Shown: piece after piece, positions 11,601-18,740 of the stretch | How positions within the stretch are numbered: the stretch's first letter is position 1 | Layout of the letters: each line of letters begins with the position of its first letter | Assembly: GCA_905221605.1 (NCBI GenBank) | Contig: CAJNDS010000702.1 | Location: 276,001-340,000 of the forward strand | Source of the DNA: Symbiodinium natans | Lineage: Eukaryota > Sar > Dinophyceae > Suessiales > Symbiodiniaceae | Length of the DNA stretch: 64,000 nucleotides | Reading direction: 5' to 3' | Program-made: the position numbers and the translations under genes | The notes under the pieces: model-generated | What the model was told of the DNA's origin: nothing | What the model saw: only the letters and a program-made list of their open reading frames with translations | The model's database searches: none

Positions 11601-14600
11601 AGGAGCATGGAAGCTGCATGAAGGCCGCGCGAAAGGCACGGCAAGGAATTGTCCAGGAGGTGGTCGTTGTGGCCTGGCAGATCCAAGAAGACAACGGGAG
11701 TATCTGGGGATGTTCCCCCTTTTACTAACAGCCCTTGATCGGGATCATCATGGGGGGGGGGGGGAGGTACCATAATCCCTACTAAGGACTGCTAGTATAA
11801 GGGGGAACATCCCAAGACAAATCTGTTGTTTTACATTAGGCACCGCATCGGTTTGCACCAGCAATCAGGTCGATTTCCCGGACGACTACGAGAAGCAGGT
11901 GGCCGAGAAGAGAAGGCGTCTGGACGATCATCTCCACGAGGCGAATCGCAGGGTTCAGCAGACCCTACAGAGGTTACGATAGGTTCAGGGTTTAGGGTTT
12001 CGGGTTGAGGGTTCAGGGTTCAGGGTTTAGGGTTTAGGGTTATCATGGGGTGTAGTTTGGTTAAGGGAAGTGAAGTTGGGGGTGTGGAGTTGGGCCTTCT
12101 GACCTTTCCGCCAGAAGCGAGGGGTAGCTCATCGTCTGCAGGGTGCAAAGCCTTCGATGCCTGTTGAGGTCCTTTGGTCCTCAGCGGACAACAAAGTCTT
12201 AGTCTTCGTGTCTCAAAAGACGCGACTCGGCGCACAAGTGGTTCGACTCTGAACGTAACGCAGCGGGCATCCTGCACAGAGTGCTGAAAGTTTCGATGGG
12301 GTTGGGAGGGGGGAACCCTAAGCCCTCAACCCTAACTTTCGGGGTGGTGCGGGTGCTGGGAACTGTGCTTTGTGCTTTCCAGGTCGTCCTTTTGTTTTGC
12401 GGCATTGGGCATCCTGTAGCAACCAGTATCTATCATTTGCAGCTTGGAAAACTGATCTTCGAGGTATGCAGACGAGCTGGCAACGAAGCTGTGGGACGTG
12501 ACACGCAAGCACTGTGAGTCGAAATGATTTTTAGAAGATTGCGGGCTTCAGCACATTCATGGATTCATCCAACGCGAGGGTAGCTGCCGAACATTGCATT
12601 CAGAGGCGGTTTCCATCAGCCGAACACGTGTAGCAATTCCTGCAGGTAACGGCCCATGTCATATCTGTACATAGACCGCATATGTATGTACTCCTACCTT
12701 ACCAAGACGCCCCCCCCCCCCCCCCCCTCCCCTCCCCAGCCCCAGGCGGGCTTCCAAGCCGCAGCCATGCATGGCATCTTGGCTTTGTAAGGTGCTGTTT
12801 AGGGTTAGGGTTTAGGGTTTCGGGTTTTGCGTTGTGCAGAGACACCCCGGAGCTTGACATGGGGCTTTACGAAGATAAGGGGGCCCTAATACAGCCCCCA
12901 AGTAATGAGATTCCCTTATCATCAGGACCCCCATAAGGCACCCCCTAATGTCGGAAAGCCCCCTAAACCCTAAACCCCAAACCCCAAAGCCCAAACCCCA
13001 AACCCGAAACCCTAAACGCTAAACCCCACATGTTAGAATCTTAAGACTCCCTTCCAGGTGGAAAGTCCCAGGAGGCCCGCCTCGCCACCCTAGACCGCTT
13101 CCGCAAGGGCGAGCTGAGGCAAGATAGGGTTTAGGGTTTAGGGTTTAGGGTTTAGGTTTAGGGTTTAGGGTTTAGGGTCCTCCCGTGAGCTCAGAGGGTG
13201 GGCGTTTGAGAGCGAGAGGTCTTACCATGTCTTACCCGGAACTGTATCCATGTCCCTTCGCCGGGAGGGTTCCCCAAGATTCCGAGAACTTCTCAGGCTG
13301 CTTGTGGCCACTGACGTCATAGGGCGGGGCATCGCAACTGGGCTCCAAACAGTTGGTATCTGTTAGGGGGACGCCGGAAAGCTGGGGGGAGTAGCTGATC
13401 ATTTGCGACCCGAAGCCCTAAACTCTAAACCCTAAACCTGCCACCCCTCTCACCTGCTGGATGGCACCATAGACCTGAACACCGAGGGTCTATATTGGGG
13501 GTCCCTGATTATAAAGGTATCCTACTATTTGGGGGTCTATAAGGGGGATCCCGTACTATCGTAATTGGTCTCCAAGTTGCCTCCAGCTTTCACGGCTCGT
13601 TCCCGAGTGCCGTGCACTGAGTTGAACCAAAGGGGCCCAAACCCGCCGTCGAGAGAGTATCCTTTGGGTTTGGGGTTTAGGGGTGAGGGCATATAATACG
13701 TAAACCCCAAACCCCAAACCCCAAACCCTGAACCCTAAACCCTAAACCCTAAACCTAAACCCTACCCCAGAACCATGAGCCAAGGACATCCCATCCGTGT
13801 CCCATGTCGTGGTGTTTGACATGGGTGGTGTCGAGGCACTTGGGAAGGGCTTGTGGAGGCTTATAAGCTTCCGTGCGCGCAGGTCTCGGTGAACAGGTTT
13901 TAGGGTTTAGGGTTTGGGGTTTGGGGTTTGGGGTTTAGGGTTTAAGGTTTAGGGTTTAGGGTTCAGGGAAGCTCTGAGGGCAAAAGGGTTGAGGGTGTTG
14001 GTGGTGTCTTGGGGCTGGTGTTTGAGGACTTAGGGCTCCGCAATCCAAACCCCCAAGCTCCAAACTACCTAAGATTTCGAACTCCACAGGGGGCTCAAGG
14101 AGGGACCCCTGGAAGGGACCCTTAATCTTATTTTCCTTTTTAACCCCTATGTATACCTTCTTTAGTCCCTATATGCCTAAGTGGCCTCCTAAATAACCTC
14201 TAAAGAACCTCTAAGGTTGCTTATAAGGGTCCCTCCTTTAGTCCCTTGAATTCCGAATTCTGTTTTCCACCTTGAAAAGCCCCGAGCTTTGTTGCAGCAG
14301 CACTGTGGCACGCAGGCAGCAGCCCTTTTCTATACACGTAATGTGAGAAGAATCCTCTGCATGAAACTCCATGTCCGCTCCGCATGTTCCTTCAGTGCAC
14401 CGAAGCATCATGAAGGATGCCTTTGTGAATCTGTGTAGCCGGTAGTGAGCAGGACTACATCCATCGCATCGGCCGCACTGCCCGCGGCAAAGACGGCACC
14501 GGCCACGCGCGCTTTCGACCGCAAGTAGGTTGCAAGCACAGCCCTGAAGCCACTGCAACCCTGAAGCTGCAAAAGCAGATGCACAAGGTACAGGTATAGG

Positions 14601-16129
14601 GTTTAGGGTTTAGTGTTAAGGGTGACAGAGCGGAAAGGCTGAGAGTTGTTGGCGGGCGTGGACCCAAAAGGGATGTGGAGGTTCATGATCAATCGCCAGC
14701 CCCCGTCATGGCCCTCCCCCCCCTTCCCCGCCTTTTTTCTGTGGTGCTGTTATGCAGGTAGTGGGGTCCAGCTGCCTTCGAGTACTGCGTTTGAGTTCTC
14801 TGGAAATCTAGATCTGCGCACGATTCTGTAAGCCAGCTTTTCCCCTGGCATGCTCCTATGTTGGCGATGCTGAGGCTCGTCTTCTTCGAGTATTGGCACA
14901 AGGCTGCGGCTGGTTCAGGGCGGCTTCAGCTTCAGCTGGTTAAGTTCGGTTTTTCACTTTGATAGTGCTGTTTATGCATGTGAAGTTGTAGCCTCTATAT
15001 GGGAAGCTCGATGGTCAAGATCTGAGCAGCTGGAGCCTCTCGAGTTGGCCACGTCGTGGTGCGCTTCAACGGAGTCGTCTCGTGTGCTGGCCACTGGAGG
15101 TCGATGGCCCGGCCTAGCCAATGAAGTGATGCCGGTATGCGCCCCAAACAGCGCCAGACACCGACGACAACGACGACCGATGACGACTCATGACGGCGGG
15201 AGCACATCCAGGGCCCAAAGCGGTTGGCGCATGCGCATGGGCCGGAGGCGGGAAGAAGTCTTCCATAAGAAAGTCAAGAAGCCCAATCAGAGCCCCTAGG
15301 AGATTCCTGACCCTTGAACCCGCTGCCGTGCCAACGCGTGTATAGGCGAAGGCGCAATCATAAGTACAACGACCTTCCCTCCCATGTCGGAGCCCCATCG
15401 TGTTGAAACAGAGTTGGGTCATCATCAATCATTGCTCGACTTCCACAGTTCGCCCCCTTTTCTCTCCTTCAGCAATAAGTACCCTAAACCCTAAGCATTG
15501 ACTTGTTAAACCCTAAACCCTAAACCCTAAACCCTAAACCCTAAACCCTAAACCCTAAACCCTAAACCCTAAACCCCAAACTAATTTGCTGATTGTTTCA
15601 GGATCCCGGCATCGCCGCCGAGTTGGCGGAAGCCTTGGCCAGTTCGGGTCAGCCGGTTCCACCGGAGCTGCTGGCTGCAGTTGTTCGGGGTTTAGGGTTT
15701 AGGGTTTAGGGTTTAGGGTTTAGGGTTTAGGGTTTAGGGTTTAGGGTTAAGAACGTCTCCTCAGGCGAGCGGAAATTTCAAGAGATGGAACATCGTGGTT
15801 GAAGCCATTGTTTGAAGGTGTTGAGTCTCGGGACAATCTTGCGTAGTACTGGTTGAATACCAACGCGCTGAGCATGTGCTGTTTCTTCGCATATACTCTC
15901 GAACCCCACATCTCCGAAAGAGCCTGAGTCACATGCCGGAATGTCCCCTCCCTCTCTCCCCGCCCCCTTCCTTAGTTGGCCATATCGCTACGATACTGCA
16001 CATGCGTAACATTGCTGTGCTTGTTCGTCCTTCTCCCAGCCCTCGCTGTGTCGGGAGCAGGAGCTCTTAAAGATCGTCCAAGAGGTGGCAGCCGGACAGA
16101 GGCAAGTGTGGAAGGCCCTGACACTTTAG
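2489..16129 (+). CDS. DEAD-box ATP-dependent RNA helicase, DDX5/DBP2-like, about 30 exons (gene span)
   Basis: A DEAD-box helicase unwinds or remodels short RNA duplexes using ATP, typically in nuclear RNA processing or ribosome assembly for this subfamily. Read in order along the + strand: PKPISSFE before the Q motif, QTGSGKT (motif I), APTRELAVQ (Ia), ATPGRL (Ib), LDEADRM (II), SATW (III), KVLVFVSQKT (IV), ATDVIGRGI (V), HRIGRTARG (VI) and the family-typical QPVPPELL tail. SATW with this spacing is characteristic of the DDX5/DBP2 group. Most exons are 24-78 bases, and joining them with AG|G acceptors restores the reading frame. The N-terminus is probably Gln/Ala- and Trp/Lys/Ser-rich, but its exons are less certain. 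The stop is placed at 16127-16129. Nearly all introns hold telomere-type arrays or short inverted-repeat elements. Nothing in the catalytic motifs looks broken, so the gene is probably active. Confidence 0.92.
2905..3077 (+). CDS. helicase candidate exon 2, Pro/Ala/Gln-rich
   Basis: Frame reads QIQQNSLPPWAST, then an Ala/Pro/Gln run, then VSRWGQRPEKTETR before a possible GTAGGC donor. Style matches the preceding Gln/Ala-rich exon. The 5' boundary is not resolved. Confidence 0.4.
3440..3612 (+). CDS. helicase candidate exon 3, Trp/Lys/Ser-rich
   Basis: Frame reads KDSWSDGEQKWKDREQK then NWWSEKSQPYRNPQD. This charged, Trp-containing segment resembles N-terminal extensions of SR-linked helicases. 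An AG|G acceptor lies at 3480/3481, but the frame is also open upstream. The donor was not resolved. Confidence 0.5.
3868..3999. repeat. interstitial telomere-type array, CCCTAAA, about 18 units
   Basis: Nearly perfect seven-base units directly upstream of the helicase exon at 4005. Other arrays in the first gene, in either orientation, lie at about 4110-4155, 5030-5045, 5293-5332, 5478-5524, 10266-10295, 12960-13025, 13385-13440, 13690-13770, 13895-13970 and 16940-17030. Confidence 0.98.
4005..4066 (+). CDS. helicase exon: pre-core segment ending APDWSK
   Basis: Starts after CTCAG at the end of an 18-unit CCCTAAA array. Reads EWQDRAQAS then PPEPLIAPDWSK; a 'DWS' motif lies just before the core in many DDX5-like proteins. 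The following intron is bounded by the same seven bases, ggttcca, at 4067 and 4884. Confidence 0.7.
4885..4933 (+). CDS. helicase exon: FQRKF pre-core segment
   Basis: Reads FQRKFLCTLQQEEPEG, matching in position the 'F-x-K-x-F' stretch upstream of the Q motif. The acceptor is ATTCAG|G; a GT donor after GGG keeps phase with the next exon. Confidence 0.6.
5190..5244 (+). CDS. helicase exon: EEGAEKMRQQLGICIEDR
   Basis: A helical segment equivalent to the 'EEVE-x-LR-x-x-x-x-I-x-V-x-G' region ahead of the Q motif. Acceptor TTCGCAG|GAA; GC donor after cgag. Ends in phase 1 and joins exactly to 5378. Confidence 0.8.
5378..5418 (+). CDS. helicase exon: PKPISSFE
   Basis: Reads SLLAAPKPISSFE, the canonical 'P-x-P-I-x-S-F-E' lead into the Q motif. 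Acceptor TTGGAAG|GC, donor GAG|GCAGCA. Confidence 0.85.
5835..5900 (+). CDS. helicase exon: LPQYVIEGL helix
   Basis: Reads VLPQYVIEGLSQW, the helix between SFE and the Q motif. It joins in phase to PKPISSFE. The frame stays open to GAG|GTTTAGGG, where a telomere-type array provides a GT donor. The exact end is uncertain, and another short exon may lie in the 1.26-kb intron that follows. Confidence 0.75.
5899..5976. repeat. interstitial telomere-type array, TTTAGGG, about 11 units
   Basis: Begins directly at the GT donor of the helicase exon that ends near 5900, so the intron starts GTTTAGGG. Region 6400-6620 downstream holds further degraded 'ccctaaccc' and 'accctaacc' units. Confidence 0.97.
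6000..7150. other. intron interior without recognised exon
   Basis: Between the LPQYVIEGL and motif I exons. It contains degenerate telomere-like CCCTAAC/ACCCTA units (about 6400-6640) and short open stretches that match no family. A short extra helicase exon could be hidden here. Confidence 0.6.
7158..7284 (+). CDS. helicase exon: Q-motif region and first half of motif I
   Basis: Reads EPSPM, then an unusual CENESDDL insert, then AQALPLAMSGCNLVGIAQT. The last base of the exon is the first base of the glycine codon of motif I. The donor is ACAG|GCGCGG (GC type). The invariant glutamine expected right after EPSPM is displaced, so either the exon contains a small in-frame insert or the Q-motif start is spliced differently. 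Confidence 0.88.
7458..7507 (+). CDS. helicase exon: Walker A completion, GSGKTLAYLLPAIV
   Basis: Acceptor CCTCAG|GT restores QTGSGKT across the 173-bp intron. LAYLLPAIV follows as in DDX5-type helicases. Donor GAG|GCCTTG. Confidence 0.95.
7803..7849 (+). CDS. helicase exon: AQEPVPKGS...PIALL
   Basis: Covers the loop after motif I, equivalent to 'INAQ-x-x-x-x-x-GDGP-x-x-L'. It joins in phase from 7507. The join to motif Ia works with a one-base slide of the boundary G. Confidence 0.85.
8100..8145 (+). CDS. helicase exon: motif Ia, LAPTRELAVQI
   Basis: Reads LILAPTRELAVQITE. Donor ACGGAG|GACCCG is of GA type, and the next exon continues in phase. Confidence 0.95.
8348..8384 (+). CDS. helicase exon: EATKVLRGSRSG
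   Basis: Helix following motif Ia. Acceptor CCCAG|GAG; joined product reads VQITEEATKVLRG. The 3' boundary could not be fixed to a base. Confidence 0.75.
8859..8922 (+). CDS. helicase exon: VYGGGKKYEQQLGKL
   Basis: Contains the 'YGG-x-x-K-x-x-Q' (GG) motif between Ia and Ib. Acceptor AATCAG|G. The 3' end is uncertain by a few bases. Confidence 0.9.
9053..9128 (+). CDS. helicase exon: motif Ib, ATPGRLIDFLTSK
   Basis: Reads IKNLQWGCEVVAATPGRL then IDFLTSK. Acceptor GCCCAG|GATC, donor near AAG|GTCATG. Confidence 0.96.
9293..9400. repeat. catcatcag / cttcag simple repeats
   Basis: About eight imperfect atcatcagtc-type units followed by cttcag units, in the 1.3-kb intron after motif Ib. The rest of that intron (9400-10260) is AT-rich with tatata runs (9470-9590) and a 14-base G run near 9703. 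Confidence 0.9.
10415..10438 (+). CDS. helicase micro-exon SLERVTLL (24 bases)
   Basis: Encodes the strand just before the DEAD box ('L-x-x-V-x-x-L-VLDEAD'). GA donor CTC|GACACT; joined directly to the motif II exon it gives RVTLLVLDEADRM. Its small size makes it easy to miss; support is the exact phase and family position. Confidence 0.75.
10460..10560. mobile_element. family B short element, copy 1
   Basis: Carries gggttggaataattac, catttccttatgg and cctattctaacagtatagg in the same order and spacing as the copies at 17339 and 63690. It lies in the helicase intron between the SLERVTLL and motif II exons. Confidence 0.65.
10679..10766. repeat. interstitial telomere-type array, TTTAGGG
   Basis: About 11 units with one c and one aaat variant, in the intron before the motif II exon. 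Confidence 0.97.
10837..10905 (+). CDS. helicase exon: motif II, LDEADRM
   Basis: Reads VLDEADRMLVEGFAEEV and continues NIISAQ. The Asp-Glu-Ala-Asp box is intact. Acceptor CTGCAG|GTC, donor CAG|GCGCGC (GC). Confidence 0.97.
11150..11217 (+). CDS. helicase exon: motif III, SATW
   Basis: Reads RKLPQIRPERQVLFFSATW then AAE. SATW is the DDX5/DBP2 form of SAT. Donor GAG|GCACTT. The 5' boundary is uncertain because the frame is open upstream and no clean AG|G is close. Confidence 0.93.
11394..11456 (+). CDS. helicase exon: VQALAAGLC...QPVRLSVDQ
   Basis: Post-motif III linker, equivalent to 'V-x-x-LA-x-x-x-x-x-x-P-V-x-x-x-V'. Acceptor TCGAAG|GTG; GA donor CAG|GACAAC. The start of the preceding intron (GCACTTGCC) still resembles the start of this exon (GCGCTTGCT). 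Confidence 0.9.
11636..11671 (+). CDS. helicase micro-exon ARQGIVQEVVVV (36 bases)
   Basis: Encodes the 'I-x-Q-x-V-x-V' strand between domains 1 and 2. Both joins are phase 0. Donor GTG|GCCTGG opens the intron that carries an inverted-repeat element. Confidence 0.8.
11705..11814. mobile_element. family A inverted-repeat intron element, copy 1
   Basis: Left arm ggggatgttccccc plus tttactaacag, right arm ctagtataagggggaacatccc. The arms are reverse complements over about 20 bases around a G-rich loop. It makes up over half of the 197-base helicase intron 11672-11868. Confidence 0.85.
11869..11940 (+). CDS. helicase exon: DDYEKQVAEKRRRLDDHLHE
   Basis: A charged helical linker, equivalent to the 'K-x-x-x-L-x-x-x-L' helix before motif IV. 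Acceptor AATCAG|GTC; donor GAG|GCGAAT. Confidence 0.85.
12169..12221 (+). CDS. helicase exon: motif IV, NKVLVFVSQKT
   Basis: Start of RecA-like domain 2. Acceptor GTTGAG|GTC; donor AAGAC|GCGACT ends in phase 2, completed by the next exon to give KTYADELA. Confidence 0.92.
12464..12497 (+). CDS. helicase micro-exon YADELATKLWD (34 bases)
   Basis: Continues motif IV helix 'A-D-x-L-x-x-x-L'. GT donor GAC|GTGACA; joins in phase to AGFQAAAMHG. Confidence 0.9.
12746..12773 (+). CDS. helicase micro-exon AGFQAAAMHG (28 bases)
   Basis: Matches 'G-x-x-A-x-x-(I/M)HG' ahead of motif IVa. Acceptor CCCCAG|GCG, GC donor CATG|GCATCT. A poly-C tract precedes the acceptor. Confidence 0.9.
12868..12962. mobile_element. 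family C short element
   Basis: acgaagataagggggccc, cagcccccaagtaatg, ggacccccataaggcac and cccctaatgtcggaaag in the same order as the other copies. It lies in the helicase intron after AGFQAAAMHG and is followed at once by a CCCTAAA array. Confidence 0.8.
13058..13118 (+). CDS. helicase exon: GKSQEARLATLDRFRKGEL
   Basis: Motif IVa/QxxR segment ('HG-x-K-x-Q-x-x-R-x-x-x-L-x-x-F-x-x-G'). GC donor CTGAG|GCAAGA in phase 2. Confidence 0.95.
13297..13333 (+). CDS. helicase exon: motif V, LLVATDVIGRGI
   Basis: Reads RLLVATDVIGRGI across the join; the usual 'A-(A/S)-RG' is I-GRG here. Acceptor TCTCAG|G, donor ATC|GCAACT. Confidence 0.95.
13785..13835 (+). CDS. helicase exon: DIPSVSHVVVFDMGGVE
   Basis: Follows motif V ('DI-x-x-V-x-x-V-I-x-x-D'). 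Acceptor CCAAG|GAC; donor GAG|GCACTT. Phase 0 on both sides. Confidence 0.95.
14453..14508 (+). CDS. helicase exon: motif VI, HRIGRTARGKDGTGH
   Basis: Reads DYIHRIGRTARGKDGTGH, with the arginine fingers intact. Acceptor GAGCAG|GAC. The GC donor lies within gcgcgc; the phase 2 choice gives GHALVFFE with the next exon. Confidence 0.97.
14875..14902 (+). CDS. helicase micro-exon LVFFEYWHK (28 bases)
   Basis: Post-motif VI strand ('G-x-A-x-T-F-F'). Acceptor CTGAG|G, GC donor AAG|GCTGCG. Confidence 0.88.
15492..15590. repeat. interstitial telomere-type array, CCCTAAA
   Basis: About 12 units just upstream of the C-terminal helicase exon. It is opposite in orientation to the array at 15688-15748 on the other side of that exon. 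Confidence 0.97.
15602..15679 (+). CDS. helicase exon: C-terminal helix with QPVPPELL
   Basis: Reads DPGIAAELAEALASSGQPV then PPELLAA, the usual end of the domain. It lies between a CCCTAAA array (about 15506-15590) and a TTTAGGG array (about 15688-15748), so the exon sits in the loop of a potential telomere-repeat hairpin. Confidence 0.93.
15688..15748. repeat. interstitial telomere-type array, TTTAGGG
   Basis: About eight units, beginning directly downstream of the helicase exon 15602-15679. Confidence 0.97.
16061..16129 (+). CDS. helicase last exon candidate, ELLKIVQEVAAGQRQVWKAL
   Basis: After GAGCAG|G the frame reads an amphipathic helix and ends ALTL-stop at 16127-16129. The phase matches a GT donor at 15679|15680. 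The family assignment of this tail is not certain. Confidence 0.6.
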   Translation, partial: ELLKIVQEVAAGQRQVWKALTL

Positions 16130-18680
16130 GGTTTTTTGGGGTTTGCAAGGACTATGAGGTGCTGAAAAGTGGGGGGCAAAAAGCCGACCTTCTTGTCGAT
16201 GTCATGTTGGCGGGCTTGCAATAGCGAGCTGAGTGATCTGTAGCAGTGGCTCTTCTCCGTGAATCAGTAAGACGCTGGGTTGGTTGGGTAAAGAAAGAAA
16301 GCCCAACAGAGCCCAAGTTCTGCAACATGTCCGTAGCATGCGTCAACAGTCGCCCCCCCTCGGGGCCGCAGACCCTCTAGTCCCTGCCTCTTGAGCTTTT
16401 GAGCAACTCACCACCTTGACCTCAGGGAAACAACTCGAAGTGGTCCGGAAAGCGATGGGCCAGCAATGAGTGGTCCAGAAGCGAATATTCTAAGCATTGT
16501 GCAGACTAGGTTCTGCAACTTGATTATGTCAGAACCCTCAGAACCTTTCAAAACTCGAACCGGGGAGCTGTGCAGATCAGCTGTGCCCGCATGCTCTTGC
16601 TACCTGGTTACCTAGTCTGCATGGCACATTCGAGGATGTGATCCTTAAGGAATGCCAGCGAGCGAGCGTGACAAGAAGAGCGAGCCGTCAAAACTGCTGT
16701 GGGTCTATGGCTGGGGGTTTGAGATTGTCTTGCCCGAACAATAAGATTTCGTTCAAGTGCAGCCATGGACGGGTTCAGGGCCACCGATGCTGCAGTTGAT
16801 GCAGCGGGATCTCGGAGGCCAAATCATGGGGGGGCCTCTATTCCTGTGCCCCACAAGTAAGTAAGGACAGGCAAGCCCATGTGAATGCCTTGCGGGTCGT
16901 GCTGCTTCGTCTAGCGATCTCCTTGCCTTCAATGGAGAACCACTGCTAAACCTTAAGCCCTAAACCCTAAACCCCAAACCCTAAACCCTAAACCCCAAAC
17001 CATAAACCCTAAACTCTACATAAACCCTAAATGCACACAGCAGACTCACATCCCCTTGACTGAGGGGCGCAAGGTGACCTTTGCCGGGAGACCCAGATGA
17101 TTCCGTAGCCCCCCCCCCCCCCCCCCCCCCCCCCCGAACACCCCTTGCAGTCGGCAGAGCGGTCCCGGGTCCTGTTAAAGTTTAGGGTTGCGGGTTTAGG
17201 GTTTAGGGTTCAGGGTTCAGGGTTTAGGGTTCAAGGTCTAGGCACCTGAGTCGCAAAGATTTGCGACAGGAGCCTCAGCTTGCCCCTGGGCAGTTGAGAC
17301 TCTGAATGGGAGTTCTCTTGTTGCGGCCGTAGCTACTATAGGGGTCGGAATAAGTACCAATAGTATTCCCTTATGAATGTACTATACTAACCCCCAAGCC
17401 CCTATTCTAATTGTTAAGGCCCCCCCCCCATATTACATCATTACTAGAAGCTCCTTTCAAGAATCCTGAGCCTCAAAAATCTCAACCCCGGCGCCGGATG
17501 AGGACCGAGCTGACCTAAACATTTGACTTCTCAGCCCGAGGGTCTTCAAGACATAGCCCACTCGAAGTCTTTCGCCGTGAATGTCATGTAAGTCCACAGG
17601 GAATGCTCCTGCCTGCATCCTGCTCAAGAGTAAGCAGAAAACTGGCTGTTGTTCTGGAAGTCCTGAAGCTTCTGAAGCCACCAGAAAGTATCCTAAACTG
17701 GACCAGTCCGATGTCCTCGATGCTGGCGGCAATCTCAGCAGTAGTTTGATCCAAGTTTGTGGTCAGTGCTCACGGGAGTTCCAAGGAGAGGTGTTCTGAA
17801 GTGCTTCGCATGTTTACTTCGGCCGTCAGGTTCGTAACCGGAAGCAAAAGGGCAGGACCCGATACATGTCAAGTGCAACTAAGTGAGTTATGACGGCCCA
17901 TTCTTCTACTGTTGCAAAGTGCATTCAGATCGCGACATCGCTGCAGATGAATAAGCGATTGAAGCCGGCATTGGTCGTCACCAGGTTTAATCTCAGCCCA
18001 CGGTATCGAATAGCAGTAACTAGCAAAGCCAGAAGATGTTGGCAGAGTGCTGATGCGTGAAGAAGACGTTGACGGAAGTCTCTTGACATCCATCGCAGAA
18101 GTATCGCGGGCAAACACTACATGTCTTAGAACGCTGACGGGAACGACGCCTTGATTGATGAAGTGGGTGTCACAAGCAATTTGTCCACGTGCCTTCCATC
18201 AACCCTGCAAGACCCCACCCAACCCCCCATAAAACCAAATGCAGCAACCAAGCGTCTGAGTCCAGAGCCCAATCCAGATATCAAGTACCAAAGCCAGTGC
18301 TACTTAGGCCGGACGGGATTGGAGGAACGAAAGCTGACTGAGGGTAACATTGAGGACTGCTGAGTATGGGGCTTGCATCGGCTGGAGCGGATGCGAAATC
18401 GGGTGCTGAGACGAGCCGTGCCAGTCCAGTTGGCTAGCGCAGTCGCCATAGTCATCAAGTCGTGCACAACGAAGCATACCCTCAGCCCTAAAGCCTATAA
18501 GTGTACAGCGCGTCCACGTTGATGGCTGTTCATGGTGGGCCCTAAACCCTTAACCCTGAACCCTGAACCCTAACCCTAAACCCTAAATCCTAAACCCTAA
18601 ACCCTAAACCCTAAACCCTAAACCCTAAACCCCCAACATGTCCTGTGGTGTGTGCTGAAACGGCATCTCGAACCCTTTGC
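16130..18680. other. intergenic region between helicase and transporter
   Basis: No exon with a family signature was seen. It contains CCCTAAA units (16940-17030), a 27-base C run (17109-17135), TTTAGGG units (17175-17235), a family B element (17339-17430) and a CCCTAAA array (18540-18630) just before the transporter's first visible exon. Short open frames here are unsupported. Confidence 0.6.
17339..17430. mobile_element. family B short element, copy 2
   Basis: Reads ggggtcggaataagtacc, then agtattcccttatg, and ends cctattctaattgttaaggc before a C run. The same ordered blocks recur at about 10460-10560 and 63690-63793, with divergence between them. Confidence 0.7.
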
Positions 18681-18689
18681 GAAGTACCA

Positions 18690-18740
18690 AAGGAGCTTCG
18701 CAGGTGCCAGCCCGTCTCTGTTGATGACGCCATCGTCGAG
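18690..18740 (+). CDS. transporter exon: PVSVDDAIVE
   Basis: The cytosolic 'T-V-D-x-A-I-x-x-x-G-x-G' lead-in of SVOP-like carriers. GC donor GAG|GCTGAG joins to AGVGPTQ. The 5' boundary is not fixed; the frame is open further upstream. Confidence 0.8.

Noticed and set aside
17581-17799. 72-codon + frame between helicase and transporter
   Set aside because: Starts with ATG but has no family features, and no neighbouring exon joins it.
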